Shown piece by piece: positions 17,239 through 25,976 of a stretch of DNA of 64,000 nucleotides. The position numbers and the translations under genes were made by a program. How positions within the stretch are numbered: position 1 is the first letter of the stretch; every line of letters begins with the position of its first letter. Under the pieces are notes generated by a model. That model had not been told where the DNA came from. It made no database searches and worked only from the letters and a program-made list of their open reading frames with translations. The DNA is from CBDBZX01 sp965213645 (GTDB taxonomy: Bacteria > Deinococcota > Deinococci > Deinococcales > Trueperaceae), in contig CBDBZX010000002.1 of the NCBI GenBank assembly GCA_965213645.1, forward strand, positions 372,001 through 436,000, written 5' to 3'.

Positions 17239-17325
17239 AGGTGTCTCGTTTTGTGTGCCCACAGAAGCTGACTTCCCTTTCTTCCAGTTTTCGCGCGACA
17301 CCACCCACAAAACGTGGTACACCGC
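17239..17325. mobile_element. Short inverted-repeat element (AAGGTGTC..CGTTTTG family), copy 1
   Basis: The ends GGTGTCTCGTTTTG and CAAAACGTGGTACACC are near inverted repeats about 85 bases apart. The element lies between rsfS and yraN. Related copies are at 56757-56841 and, interrupted, at 51423-51617. It has no coding capacity. Confidence 0.65.
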
Positions 17326-17334
17326 TAATTTAAT

Positions 17335-17676
17335 GTGGCGAGACATTGGGCGGAAGAGGTAGCGCGGCACTACTTGAAAGGTCAAGGGTACGAGGTCTTG
17401 GAGACCAATTACACCTGTCGCCGGGGCGAGGTTGACCTCATCGTGCAAGAGGGTGAGATGCTTGTCTTTGTTGAGGTCAAGCAGCGGCGTGACACGATGT
17501 ACGGCACACCCGCCGACGCTATCACACCAGCAAAAATTGCTAAGTTGCGTCACACGGCGCTTCATTACCTCATCCAAACGTATGAACGCGACGACCTTCC
17601 CCTGCGTTTCGACGCGGTGCTGCTTGTAGGCACAAAAGCAGAACATCGTCTGGAACACCTCAAAGCGGTGTTTTGA
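17335..17676 (+). CDS. YraN/UPF0102 endonuclease-like protein
   Basis: This 113-residue protein has the UPF0102 signature: HWAEEVARHYLKGQGYEVLETNY, RRGEVDLIVQEG (catalytic Glu/Asp pair of the restriction-endonuclease fold) and LVFVEVKQR with the E-x-K. The biochemical role of the family is not settled; a link to DNA recombination or repair has been suggested. Start is GTG, a few bases after the end of a short inverted-repeat element. There is no Shine-Dalgarno sequence. Confidence 0.88.
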   Translation: MARHWAEEVARHYLKGQGYEVLETNYTCRRGEVDLIVQEGEMLVFVEVKQRRDTMYGTPADAITPAKIAKLRHTALHYLIQTYERDDLPLRFDAVLLVGTKAEHRLEHLKAVF

Positions 17677-17710
17677 AGGGTGCGGCGCACAATTATGACA
17701 TACTACAACA

Positions 17711-19276
17711 GTGAGTAAAACTAAGAAGAACAAGTCGGAGAAGTCCCAGAATTCTGAGATGAAGCGCGTGGCGATTATCGACCTGGGCTCGAACACGAGC
17801 AAGTTGGTGCTCTTCGAGTACCGACCCGGTCACTCCTACCGTGAAATCGACGAACTCCGTCAAGTGGTGCGCTTAGCTGAAGGTATGGGCAAGGCTGACG
17901 TGCTGCGCGTGGACGCCGCAGAGCGGGCGATGCGGGCGCTCACTACCTTCGATGCATACTGCAAGGCGTCGGGCGTGGAAGAGGTCTGCATCACTGCTAC
18001 GAGCGCCGTGCGCGAGGCGACGAACGGCGAGAGCTTTTTAGATGAGGTCAGAAGCCGCACCGATCTCGAGCCGCGCATCTTGTCCGACGAGGAAGAAGCG
18101 TACTACGAAGCCGTCGCTGCCGCGAACAGCCTCCCTTTTGACGACGCTTACCTCTTCGACATCGGCGGGGGCAGCGCCGAATTCAGCAAGCTAGAAAAGC
18201 GGCAGATGACCCAAGCGAACTCCTACACCATCGGCGCACTGCGCATGACCGAGCAGTTTCTGACCTCCGACCCACCCAAAAAGAAAGAGGTCAAGGCGCT
18301 CGTGAGCCATGTTCGGGAGCTGCTGGGTAACTTTGAGGGCTGCGCCGAAGAGGTTCCCCTCATCGGCATGGGCGGCACGCTCCGCAACCTCGCCAAAATT
18401 CAGATAGACCGCGACGACCACTCCGGCGACCTCGTCCATCACTACGTTTTAAGTAAAGACGACTTGGAAGACATCACTGAAGACCTCTTAGATATGAAGG
18501 TTGAAGACATCCGCGACGACGTTTCCGGGCTCAAGTCAGACCGCGCGGACATCATCACGGCGGGCGCGGTGACAGCTTTAGAGGTGCTCAAGATTACGGG
18601 CGCGTCCAGCTATGTTATCTGTGACCAGGGCTTGCGTGAAGGGCTCTTCTACGGCTACTTGTTGGACAGAGACCCGCCCCTCTTCGAGAGCGCTGAAGAA
18701 CTCCGCGACTTCAGCGCGCGCAATTTAGAGCGGCTCTACTACGACAACGAACCACATAACGACCACGTTCAGACACTCTCTTTAAGCCTCTTCGACCAAC
18801 TCGGCGAGCTGCACGGCTACGGCGACTTTGAGCGCGACCTCTTGGCGGCGGGGGCGCGGCTGCACGATATCGGCATGGCGGTTGCGTACGACGACCACGA
18901 AGAGCACGGCTTATATCTCCTTATGAACCGCGCCTTGCCGGGCTTTAGCCAACGCGAGCAAGCGCTCATCGCTCTGCTGGTGCGCTACCACCGCGACGAC
19001 GACACGCCCGAAGATGAAGGCTTAGATGACCTCTTGCAAGAGGACGACATGGCGCGCCTCGCCAAACTCGCGGCGCTGCTCCGCTTAGCGGAATACTTGG
19101 AGCGCAGCAAAGCGCAGAATGTGAACGAGGTCAAGTGTCACATCGGGAAGGGGTACGTGCAGATCGAGGCGCTTTCTGATACGGATGTCGCGATTGAGGT
19201 GCAAGAGGCGAACATGCGCAGCAAGCTCTTTGCAAAGGCGTATGAGGTTGAGGTGGAGATTGTGCAGCGGTTTTAG
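17711..19276 (+). CDS. Ppx/GppA-type phosphatase with C-terminal HD domain
   Basis: The protein (521 residues) contains the ASKHA-fold exopolyphosphatase / pppGpp phosphatase domain (about 15-320; IIDLGSNTSKLVLFEY, FDIGGGSAEFSKL, GMGGTLRNLA). A C-terminal HD-like domain (about 340-500) has ARLHDIG and LLVRYHRDD. The enzyme degrades polyphosphate or converts pppGpp to ppGpp; the two activities cannot be told apart by sequence. Start GTG lies six bases after CATACT (17699-17704), so a leaderless mRNA independent of yraN is likely. A lysine-rich N-terminal extension precedes the conserved start. Confidence 0.9.
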   Translation: MSKTKKNKSEKSQNSEMKRVAIIDLGSNTSKLVLFEYRPGHSYREIDELRQVVRLAEGMGKADVLRVDAAERAMRALTTFDAYCKASGVEEVCITATSAVREATNGESFLDEVRSRTDLEPRILSDEEEAYYEAVAAANSLPFDDAYLFDIGGGSAEFSKLEKRQMTQANSYTIGALRMTEQFLTSDPPKKKEVKALVSHVRELLGNFEGCAEEVPLIGMGGTLRNLAKIQIDRDDHSGDLVHHYVLSKDDLEDITEDLLDMKVEDIRDDVSGLKSDRADIITAGAVTALEVLKITGASSYVICDQGLREGLFYGYLLDRDPPLFESAEELRDFSARNLERLYYDNEPHNDHVQTLSLSLFDQLGELHGYGDFERDLLAAGARLHDIGMAVAYDDHEEHGLYLLMNRALPGFSQREQALIALLVRYHRDDDTPEDEGLDDLLQEDDMARLAKLAALLRLAEYLERSKAQNVNEVKCHIGKGYVQIEALSDTDVAIEVQEANMRSKLFAKAYEVEVEIVQRF

Positions 19277-19339
19277 AGGGGTATCATCCTTCAATTAACG
19301 CTCCCAGATGACGTCTTAGTCCTGCAAACGCCTAATTGT

Positions 19340-19514
19340 ACTGTCAGCATTGTACTTTGTTATGTCACCCTGAGCTTGCCGAAGGGTCTCGTCCTCCAAT
19401 CTCTGTGGAAGGAGAAGGCGAATGCAGAGATTCTTCGACTCCACTTTGTGGAGTCTATTCCTTCGACAAGCTCAGGACAGGCTCTATAGCTCGCTGTAGG
19501 GCTCAGAATGACAT
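19340..19514. repeat. Hairpin repeat family 1, copy 3
   Basis: GTCACCCTGAGC at about 19365 is followed by GAAGGGTCTCG, the core CAATCTCTG...GCAGAGATTCTTCGAC, and CAGAATGACATG. It fills most of the 273-base gap between ppx/gppA and DUF952; nothing else is seen there. Confidence 0.75.
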
Positions 19515-19549
19515 GCTTGCTGATAGTTCAGTGGCTCGCTGGCAGCGTA

Positions 19550-19894
19550 TTATACGAATTCTGAGAGGTCATCAGGCAAAGCAAACGTCCCTGCTTGATT
19601 GCAAGGAAACTCGAGCACCCCCACCACCGCCTCCAGATTAAGAGGTCCGTAGAGGTGCGGAAAAGGTTCTTGTGTACCTAAGCGTTCCTCTTTTATCTCT
19701 GCTTGAACTTGTTTAGAGTCGATGCAGAGAAGAAGCAAATCTTTTTGGTGCTGGTAGAGAACGTTCGCGACGCTGACGACTTGCTGCGGATAGGAGAGGT
19801 GAATGAAACCGTCTTTCGTGAGCGTATCCGCTTTGTAGACACCTTCGGCTAAGGCTCGAGCCCACGCTTCACGCTGACAGACATGCAAGACCAC
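19550..19894 (-). CDS. DUF952 family protein
   Basis: This 114-residue protein matches the DUF952 pattern: a short Leu-His start, DGFIHLSYPQQV near residue 30, LLCIDSKQVQAEIK and FPHLYGPLNLEAVVGV. Members are small cytosolic proteins of unknown function, structurally related to ADP-ribose/RNA 2'-phosphotransferase-like folds. Start is GTG with a TAGAAT box five bases upstream (reverse strand, 19900-19905), so it is probably leaderless. It is transcribed divergently from trpF, whose -10 box lies only five bases away. Confidence 0.85.
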   Translation of the reverse strand: MVLHVCQREAWARALAEGVYKADTLTKDGFIHLSYPQQVVSVANVLYQHQKDLLLLCIDSKQVQAEIKEERLGTQEPFPHLYGPLNLEAVVGVLEFPCNQAGTFALPDDLSEFV

Positions 19895-19899
19895 ACCTC

Positions 19900-19915
19900 A
19901 TTCTAAAGCTATACT
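19900..19915. promoter_or_regulatory. Back-to-back -10 boxes of DUF952 and trpF
   Basis: TAGAAT (reverse strand, 19900-19905) serves DUF952 and TATACT (forward, 19910-19915) serves trpF. Both start codons lie 5-6 bases beyond their own box. The -35 region of each promoter would lie in the other gene's coding sequence, so simultaneous occupancy looks sterically difficult. Confidence 0.65.
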
Positions 19916-19921
19916 GAATCC

Positions 19922-20572
19922 ATGCGCATTAAGATTTGTGGCATCACTAGAGTTGAGGACGCCCTGGCAGCGGAAGCGGCGAGCGCGGACGCCATCGGAC
20001 TCATTTTTGCGGAGCGGTCTAAGCGCCGTGTGACGCTGGAGCAAGCCGCCGAGATTAGCGGGGCGTTGGGTCCGTTTATGAATAGGGTCGGCGTCTTCGT
20101 CAACGCTCCTCTAAAAGAGGTTTTTAGCACGGCGCAAACTTTGAAGCTGAGCGCGGTGCAACTTCACGGACAAGAGAGCGCCGAGTACGCGGCTGAACTT
20201 CGCCCCTACATCCAGGTCATCCGAGCGGTTTCGTTTCACGCGGGACTTGATGTAGAGAGGTTGCAGGAGTTTCCAGCGGATGCGTTTTTAATCGACGGGC
20301 TCAAACCGGGGAGCGGGGAGCGGTTCGACTGGTCGCAAGCGAAAAGCCTGAGAGGACTGCCGCGCTTCATCTTAGCGGGCGGCTTGACGCCCGAAAACGT
20401 GGCGGCGGCGGCGCGTACGCTCAACCCTTACGCGGTGGATGTCGCGTCAGGGGTGGAGGTGCAACCCGGTATCAAGGAAAAAGGCAAGATACAAGATTTT
20501 GTACGCGGAGCGCGGGAAGCCGCAAGCGTACTCGGTTATGAACAGGGTTATCCACAGTTATCCACAGGTTAG
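19922..20572 (+). CDS. trpF: Phosphoribosylanthranilate isomerase
   Basis: This 216-residue TIM-barrel enzyme has KICGITRVEDA (catalytic Cys), VGVFVNAPLKEV, VQLHGQES, FLIDGLKPGSGERFDW (catalytic Asp) and FILAGGLTPENV with the phosphate-binding DVASGVE. It carries out the third committed step of tryptophan synthesis. It stands alone, not in a trp operon. TATACT at 19910-19915 lies six bases before the ATG, so the transcript is probably leaderless. The last seven codons are formed by a cluster of DnaA boxes, which extends the protein with GYPQLSTG beyond the conserved fold. Confidence 0.95.
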   Translation: MRIKICGITRVEDALAAEAASADAIGLIFAERSKRRVTLEQAAEISGALGPFMNRVGVFVNAPLKEVFSTAQTLKLSAVQLHGQESAEYAAELRPYIQVIRAVSFHAGLDVERLQEFPADAFLIDGLKPGSGERFDWSQAKSLRGLPRFILAGGLTPENVAAAARTLNPYAVDVASGVEVQPGIKEKGKIQDFVRGAREAASVLGYEQGYPQLSTG

Positions 20573-20752
20573 CCACAGCCTGTGGATAACGCATAAAGCC
20601 CCATGCACACGCAAAAACTCGCTCTCAGAACGCAGAAACGCTGTCTGTGACGCATTTTCTAGTTTTGTGAAGAATTTACAATCGCCTAACAGATATGTCA
20701 CCCTTTTGTCAAGCGCCATAGTTATCCACAGCTTTAGGCGGACTTATCCACA
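20548..20752. other. Cluster of six DnaA boxes (oriC-like)
   Basis: TTATCCACA occurs exactly at 20548-20556, 20558-20566, 20722-20730 and 20744-20752. The complement TGTGGATAA is at 20581-20589 and a one-mismatch box TTAGCCACA at 20569-20577. Between the two groups lies a relatively AT-rich stretch (about 20640-20715). Such density is characteristic of replication origins or DnaA-titration sites. No replication gene is intact nearby. Confidence 0.75.
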
Positions 20753-20779
20753 GGTGTTGGCGTACACTTAGGCATAAAA

Positions 20780-20865
20780 TGGAGGCAAAAAGTGACGGAT
20801 AGACGGGTTTTTTGGCATGTTGGACAAGTTTTGAATGTGAAGTATTTACAGACAGGAAGAACGTT
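20780..20865 (+). other. dnaA-like translation start without a gene (possible relic)
   Basis: After the last DnaA box come GGAGG (20781-20785) and, six bases on, a GTG at 20792 opening MTDRRVFWHVGQVL. This faintly resembles the DnaA N-terminal pattern V-W-x-x-V. The frame runs straight into two repeat copies and has no recognisable body. I read it as a possible truncated gene start, not a functional gene. Confidence 0.35.
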
Positions 20866-21032
20866 TTGTCACCCTGAGCCCGTTCGAATTCCTCAGGGCA
20901 GGCTGCGAAGGGTCTCGTTTGGCTACTGCCAAAACTTCATAACTTCCACTCTCAGCAAGAGGAGTCAGCAAGGGCAGAGATTCTTTCACGGAGTCTATCC
21001 TGTAAAGGGCTTCGCTACGTTCAGAATGACAG
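20866..21032. repeat. Hairpin repeat family 1, copy 4
   Basis: The copy runs from GTCACCCTGAGCCC through GAAGGGTCTCGTTTGG, CAGAGATTCTTTCACGG and CAGAATGACAGC. It is followed ten bases later by another copy in the same orientation. Confidence 0.75.
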
Positions 21033-21042
21033 CAGCGGTGGT

Positions 21043-21167
21043 GTGTCACCCCGAGCGCAGCCGAGGGGTCTCGCCTTGCAATCTCTCACAGAGGAATCGG
21101 CAAGGGCAGAGATTCTTCATCGTTCATCCCCGGAAGGGGACTTCACTTCGTTTCATTCAGAATGACA
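21043..21167. repeat. Hairpin repeat family 1, copy 5 (tandem with copy 4)
   Basis: A shorter copy: GTCACCCCGAGCG, GGGGTCTCGCC, the core CAATCTCTC...GCAGAGATTCTTC, and CAGAATGACAC. Together with copy 4 it fills the space between the DnaA-box region and the acyl-CoA carboxylase gene. Confidence 0.75.
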
Positions 21168-21185
21168 CATCATTAAGAGGCCAGC

Positions 21186-22858
21186 GTGGATAAGCTCGAG
21201 ACCAACCTCTCCCTAGAGGAGCGCCGCAACGACCCCTTTCACGCACAGAAAAAGTCTTGGGCGGAGCACGCCGAGACGTTAGAGAAAGAACGCGAGCGCG
21301 TCGCCAAAGGGGGCGGGGAAAAAGCCATCAAGCGCCAGCACAGCAAGAACCGGCTGACGGCGAGGGAGCGCGTCGCCAAGTTGATCGACAAAGACACCCC
21401 TTTTGACGAACTGATGACCTTTGCGGGCGACGGATTGTATGAAGAGGTCGGCGGTGCGCCTGCGGGCGGGACGATCACGGGCATCGGTAAGGTGGCGGGG
21501 CGTGACTGGTTGATTGTGGCGAATGACGCGACGGTCAAGGCGGGCGCGTTCTTTCCGATTACGGCGAAAAAGGTAATTCGGGCGCAGACCATCGCCCTGG
21601 AGAATCACCTACCGACGATTTACCTCGTGGACTCGGCGGGCGTCTACTTGCCAATGCAAGACGAGATTTTCCCCGACCAGGACGACTTCGGGCGCGTCTT
21701 TTACCTCAACGCCCGCATGAGCGCTTTGGGCATCCCGCAGATGGCGGCGATCATGGGCAACTGCGTGGCGGGCGGTGCGTACTTGCCGGTCATGTGCGAC
21801 ACGCTCATTATGACGGAGGGCTCGGGGCTCTATCTGGCGGGGCCAGCGCTCGTGAAAGCGGCTATCGGGCAAGAGGTCAGCAGCGAGGACTTGGGCGGCG
21901 CGGCGATGCACGCGGAAATTGCGGGGACGGTGGACTATCACGAGCCGGACGACGAAAGAGCGCTTTGAAGAGGTTGCGCAGCTTAGCGGGAACCTATGCG
22001 CCTGCAAAATTAGCGCCCTGGGCGAGAGGTCGCGAAGAGGTGCACCCTCCTAAGCTCAAAGAAAAAGACCTCTTGGGCGTTGTGCCACCCGAAGGGGGGA
22101 AACGTCCGTACGAGGTGCGCGAGGTGATTGGGCGGCTGGTAGACGGCTCCACGTTCGACGAGTACAAAGCGAAGTTCGGCAAGACGATTGTCTGCGGCAC
22201 GGCGCGACTCGGCGGCTACGCAGTCGGCATCGTGGCGAATCAAAAGACTGCTGTGAAGTCGAAGGGGAAGCTCCAAGTCGGCGGCGTCATCTACGGCGAC
22301 GCGGCGGACAAGGCGGCCCGCTTCATCCTCAACTGCAACCAAGCAGGGATTCCGCTTATCTTCTTGCACGACGTGAACGGCTTCATGGTGGGGCGCGAGA
22401 GCGAGCATGAAGGTATCATTCGGCGCGGCGCGAAGATGGTTAACGCGGTCTCGAACAGCGTTGTACCGCGTATCAGCGTCATTTTAGGCGGCTCGTACGG
22501 CGCAGGTCACTACGCCATGAGCGGCAAAGCGTACGCGCCGCGCTTTATCTTCGCGTGGCCGAGCGCCAAATACAGCGTGATGGGCGGTCAGCAGGCGGCG
22601 AAGACGATTTTAGACATTCAGGCGGCGCAGCTTAAACGTGCAGGCCAAGAGCCCGACGACGAAGAGATTGCCAAGCTCTACGAGCAGATTCGCGGCGACT
22701 ACGAACGCGCCTTAGACATTCGCTACGCGGCGGCGCGGCTCTGGGTGGATGAGGTGATTTTGCCGTTGGAGACGAGGAACCGCCTTATTAGAGCGCTGGA
22801 CGTTTGTGCGCAGAATGCGGAGATGGAGGAACTCAAGGTAGGGGTGTTTCAGGTTTAG
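21186..22858 (+). pseudogene. Acyl-CoA carboxylase carboxyltransferase (beta) subunit, interrupted by a frameshift
   Basis: The frame 21186-21968 encodes the biotin carboxyltransferase N-lobe (KNRLTARERVAKLID, TIYLVDSAGVYLP, GNCVAGGAYLPV). It ends in a TGA right after HEPDDERAL. The C-lobe (GKTIVCGTARLGGYAVGI, GGSYGAGHYAMSGKAY, YSVMGGQQAAKTI) continues one frame back to 22858. Adding one T to the CTTTG at about 21964 gives an unbroken protein of about 558 residues, the normal length. The carboxylase adds CO2 from carboxybiotin to an acyl-CoA; the closest type looks like methylcrotonyl-CoA carboxylase beta. Start is GTG. The break may be a real mutation, slippage or a sequencing indel. Confidence 0.85.
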
Positions 22859-22874
22859 AAAAGGAAAGGTTGGT

Positions 22875-23002
22875 TACAGCGTCAAATAGAAAATAAGTCA
22901 TGTTATTCTGAGCCCTTTACAGGATGAAGAATCTCTGACCTTGCCTTCTCCACTATCAGAGATTGCAAGGCGAGACCCCTCGACTGGGCTCGGGGTGACA
23001 TG
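22875..23002. repeat. Hairpin repeat family 1, copy 6
   Basis: It begins TACAGCGTCAAATAGAAAATAAG, continues AAGAATCTCTGACC...ATCAGAGATTG, and ends GGGGTGACATG, in the reverse orientation. It lies between the carboxylase gene and cheB. Confidence 0.75.
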
Positions 23003-23060
23003 GTGGGGTTATCTCGAGCCACCCGCCCATTTCGCCCCCTTCACCTGTCATACTGTAGAG

Positions 23061-23705
23061 ATGAGCCATACTTCCTCCCCCTCAGCGTCTCACCTCGTGG
23101 TTGTGGCAGCGTCGGCGGGTGGACTCACGGCGCTCGAGACCCTCTTAGCCGACCTGCCCGCCGATTTTGGTGCACCTCTTATCGCCGTGCTGCACCTCTC
23201 GCCCGACTACCGCAGCATGATGGCGCAGGTTTTAGGTCGTTTTACCGCTATGCAGGTCAAGCAGGTCGAAGGGGGCGACCGCTTGCAGCCCGGTACGGTC
23301 TACTGTGCGCCGCCGGACTTTCACGTGCTCGTCACCGAAGAGGGCACGCTCCGCTTGACGCACACGGCCAAGGTCGAGTACGTGCGGCCCTCGGCGGACG
23401 CGCTCTTCGAGTCGGCGGCGGAGATTTACGGCGCAAGCGTCATCGCTGTAGTCCTCTCCGGGACGGGGCGCGACGGGTCGGACGGGGTGCGAGCTGTCAA
23501 GGGTGCGGGTGGTGTCGTGTTGGCCCAAGATGAGGCGAGCGCCTTGCACTTCGGGATGCCCAGAACCGCCGCCGAGACGGGCGCGGTGGACTTCGTGCTG
23601 CCTTTGGAGGAAATTGCGGGCAAGCTGCTCGAGCTGACTTCCGCTGAAAATACAAGTAGAGACGCCGCTAAGGATACCGCTAAAACGACTGAGGAGACCC
23701 CATGA
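23061..23705 (+). CDS. cheB: CheB-type protein-glutamate methylesterase without receiver domain
   Basis: This 214-residue protein is a stand-alone CheB catalytic domain. The Ser-His-Asp triad is visible as ASAGG (Ser18), VLHLSPDY (His45) and SGTGRDG (Asp138). The FGMPRTAAETGAVDFVLPL C-terminal segment is canonical. The usual N-terminal response-regulator domain is absent, so it is not controlled by CheA phosphorylation in the standard way. CATACT at 23049-23054 stands six bases before the ATG, indicating a leaderless start; upstream in-frame codons lie in a repeat. The stop overlaps the cheR start as ATGA. Confidence 0.9.
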   Translation: MSHTSSPSASHLVVVAASAGGLTALETLLADLPADFGAPLIAVLHLSPDYRSMMAQVLGRFTAMQVKQVEGGDRLQPGTVYCAPPDFHVLVTEEGTLRLTHTAKVEYVRPSADALFESAAEIYGASVIAVVLSGTGRDGSDGVRAVKGAGGVVLAQDEASALHFGMPRTAAETGAVDFVLPLEEIAGKLLELTSAENTSRDAAKDTAKTTEETP

Positions 23706-25600
23706 GCCTAATGGGTGGCGACACCTCTTTTGAACCAGAGACCGACCCGCAGCTCGAGGATTTGCTCGAGTACTTAAACGTCAAACGCGCCATCGACTTC
23801 ACGGGCTACAAGCGCACGTCACTCACAAGGCGTATTCAGCGGCGGATGCAGAGCGTCCATGTGGCGACCTTTAGTGATTATCTCGACTATTTGGAGGTTC
23901 ACCCCGAAGAATTCGATCTGCTCTTCAATACGGTTTTAATCAACGTGACCTCGTTTTTCCGGGACGAAGCCGCTTGGGAGTCGCTCGCGCAGGTCATCGC
24001 GCCCTTAGCTGAACGTCAAGGCGAGCCGATTCGCGCCTGGAGCGCGGGCTGCGCGACGGGCGAGGAGGCGTACACGCTCGCCATCTTGCTTGCGGAGGCG
24101 CTAGGGGAGAGCGCCTTTCGCAAGCAGGTCAAGATTTACGCCACCGACATCGACGAGGAGGAACTCGTCAAGGCGCGCTTGGGGTCTTATAGTGCGGATA
24201 GGGTCGAGGGTATCGCGCCCGAGCTGTTAGAGCGCTACTTCGAATACGACTCGGGGCGCTACACCTTTCGCAGCGACCTGCGCCGCGCTGTCATCTTCGG
24301 GCGGCACAATCTGGTCAGCGACGCGCCCATCTCACAGCTCGACCTCTTGGTCTGCCGCAACACGCTGATGTACTTTAACCGCGAGGTGCAGTCGCGCATC
24401 ATGGCCCGCTTTCACTTCGCGCTCAAGGAGGGCGGAGCGCTCTTTTTGGGCAAGGCCGAGACGATGCTCTCGCGCTCCGAGCTTTTCAAACCGCTGAGCC
24501 TCAAGCACCGCATCTTCACGAAGTCGGAAGGCAGCCTGCGCGACAAGCTGCTCATCTTGTCGCAGGCGGGCAGCGAGGACAGCGGCAGGTGGATGGCGCA
24601 AGAGGTGCGGCTGCGCGAGGTCGGTTTCAACAGCTCGCCCGAGGCGCAACTCGTGGTGGACGCGCGGGGCCGCCTTTCCCTCGTGAACGAACGCGCCCGC
24701 ACCCTCTTCGCGCTATCCGAAGACGACCTGGGCCGCCAGTTTCAAGACCTCAAGCTCTCCTATCAGCCTGCCGAACTGCGCACGCCCATCGACAAGGTGA
24801 TGAGCGAGCGCAGCGCCACCGACTTGGGCAGCGTCGAACACGCTTACGGCGGTGAGGTGCTCCATCTGGACGTGAAGGTTGTGCCTTTGGTCAGCAACGG
24901 TGGAAATAGTAGTGGGTACAATGGTGGGAACAGGAGCAAAGCCATCGGTGCGAGCGTCATCTTCCGCGATGTGACCTCACATAAGCGCTTGCAAAATAGC
25001 TTAGAACTCGCCAACGGGGAGCTTGAAACGGCTTACGAAGAACTTCAGTCCACCAATGAGGAGCTTGAAACCACCAATGAGGAGTTGCAGTCCACCGTCG
25101 AGGAGCTAGAGACCACCAACGAAGAGATGCAGAGCACCAACGAAGAGTTAGAAACGATGAACGAAGAGATGCAGTCCACTAACGAAGAGTTGGAAACGAT
25201 GAACGAGGAGATGCGCCGCCGCACGGAAGAGGTGGACCGCTTAAACAGCTTTTTAGAATCCATCTTAGGGAGTTTGAGAGCGGCGGTCGTCGTTTTAGAC
25301 CAACAGCTCAACATCTACGTCTGGAACGCTCGAGCCGAAGACCTGTGGGGTCTACGCGCCGATGAGGTGGAGGGTCACTCGCTCTTCACGCTCGATATCG
25401 GGCTGGATGTCGAGCAGCTTAAAGCGCCAGTGAGAGCATGTTTGGAGGGCAAGTCAGCGGTGGAGACGCGCACCTTAGGGGCGCTCACGCGGCGCGGCAG
25501 GACGATTCAGTGCCGCGTGACCTGCACAAGCTTTGACAGCCCCGACAACGCGCTGCGCGGGGTGATTTTGTTGATGGAAGAGGTGGGGGATGAGGGGTAA
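23702..25600 (+). CDS. cheR: CheR-type methyltransferase fused to coiled coil and PAS domains
   Basis: The 632-residue protein has a CheR N-terminal helical domain (about 10-85) and a SAM-binding domain (about 90-280; AWSAGCATGEEAYTLA, IYATDIDEEEL, LLVCRNTLMYF). A PAS domain lies at about 310-430 and a second at about 525-632. Between them is a 14-residue tandem repeat (ELQSTNEELETTNE, four copies, about 442-505) forming a long coiled coil. There are no chemoreceptors or CheA in the window. It likely belongs to the CheB/CheR-PAS signalling class that works apart from flagellar chemotaxis. It is translationally coupled to cheB by a four-base overlap. Confidence 0.88.
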   Translation: MSLMGGDTSFEPETDPQLEDLLEYLNVKRAIDFTGYKRTSLTRRIQRRMQSVHVATFSDYLDYLEVHPEEFDLLFNTVLINVTSFFRDEAAWESLAQVIAPLAERQGEPIRAWSAGCATGEEAYTLAILLAEALGESAFRKQVKIYATDIDEEELVKARLGSYSADRVEGIAPELLERYFEYDSGRYTFRSDLRRAVIFGRHNLVSDAPISQLDLLVCRNTLMYFNREVQSRIMARFHFALKEGGALFLGKAETMLSRSELFKPLSLKHRIFTKSEGSLRDKLLILSQAGSEDSGRWMAQEVRLREVGFNSSPEAQLVVDARGRLSLVNERARTLFALSEDDLGRQFQDLKLSYQPAELRTPIDKVMSERSATDLGSVEHAYGGEVLHLDVKVVPLVSNGGNSSGYNGGNRSKAIGASVIFRDVTSHKRLQNSLELANGELETAYEELQSTNEELETTNEELQSTVEELETTNEEMQSTNEELETMNEEMQSTNEELETMNEEMRRRTEEVDRLNSFLESILGSLRAAVVVLDQQLNIYVWNARAEDLWGLRADEVEGHSLFTLDIGLDVEQLKAPVRACLEGKSAVETRTLGALTRRGRTIQCRVTCTSFDSPDNALRGVILLMEEVGDEG

Positions 25601-25922
25601 AGAGGGGGAAGGGGATGAAATGAAAAGAGAGAAGCGTGAAGAAGAGGGTGAGGCCGAAGCAGCACGCACAGAGCAACTCGCACAGAAGCTAAAGGCTGAG
25701 GCCGCCAAAGTGGAGGAAAACACACATCGGCTCGAGGCCACCATCGAACGCGCCGAAGAGGGGATTCATCGGCTCGAGAGCCAAGCCCACAGCTTTGAGA
25801 ACACGCTGCACGAAGCGCACGACAGACATCACAAAACTGAAGCGGGCGTCGATGAGGCAAAAGATGAGCAAGAAGCGTCTCAGACGCCCAATCGTGAGCA
25901 AGACGGTAGTTCGGAAGCGTAG
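25590..25922 (+). CDS. Small coiled-coil protein, unknown function
   Basis: The 110-residue protein is almost entirely charged helix (Glu, Lys, Arg, Ala) with regular heptads between about residues 25 and 95, such as LEATIERAEEGIHRLES. It has no membrane segment or catalytic motif. The ATG at 25590 overlaps the cheR stop by 11 bases; an internal ATG at 25620 with GAAGGGG before it is a plausible alternative start. Its place between cheR-PAS and the PAS-LuxR gene suggests a structural or adaptor role in that cluster, by context only. Confidence 0.6.
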   Translation: MRGKEGEGDEMKREKREEEGEAEAARTEQLAQKLKAEAAKVEENTHRLEATIERAEEGIHRLESQAHSFENTLHEAHDRHHKTEAGVDEAKDEQEASQTPNREQDGSSEA

Positions 25923-25976
25923 AAAACGCTACACTTTCTTTTGAGAAACTGTTGTTGACGTGCTTGGGAGGGTGTA

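Noticed and set aside
19336..19641. Open frame across repeat copy 3
   Set aside because: Most of it is repeat sequence, and the end overlaps DUF952 on the other strand; no start signal.
20792..21193. An open frame of about 130 codons after the DnaA boxes, with a Shine-Dalgarno sequence and GTG start
   Set aside because: After about 20 codons it runs through two copies of the intergenic hairpin repeat and encodes no plausible protein; kept only as a possible truncated gene start.
25045..25314. Tandem 42-base repeats resembling a repeat array, with a serine-rich antisense frame
   Set aside because: They encode the 14-residue coiled-coil repeats of CheR-PAS; there are no spacers, so it is not a CRISPR, and the antisense frame is a by-product.
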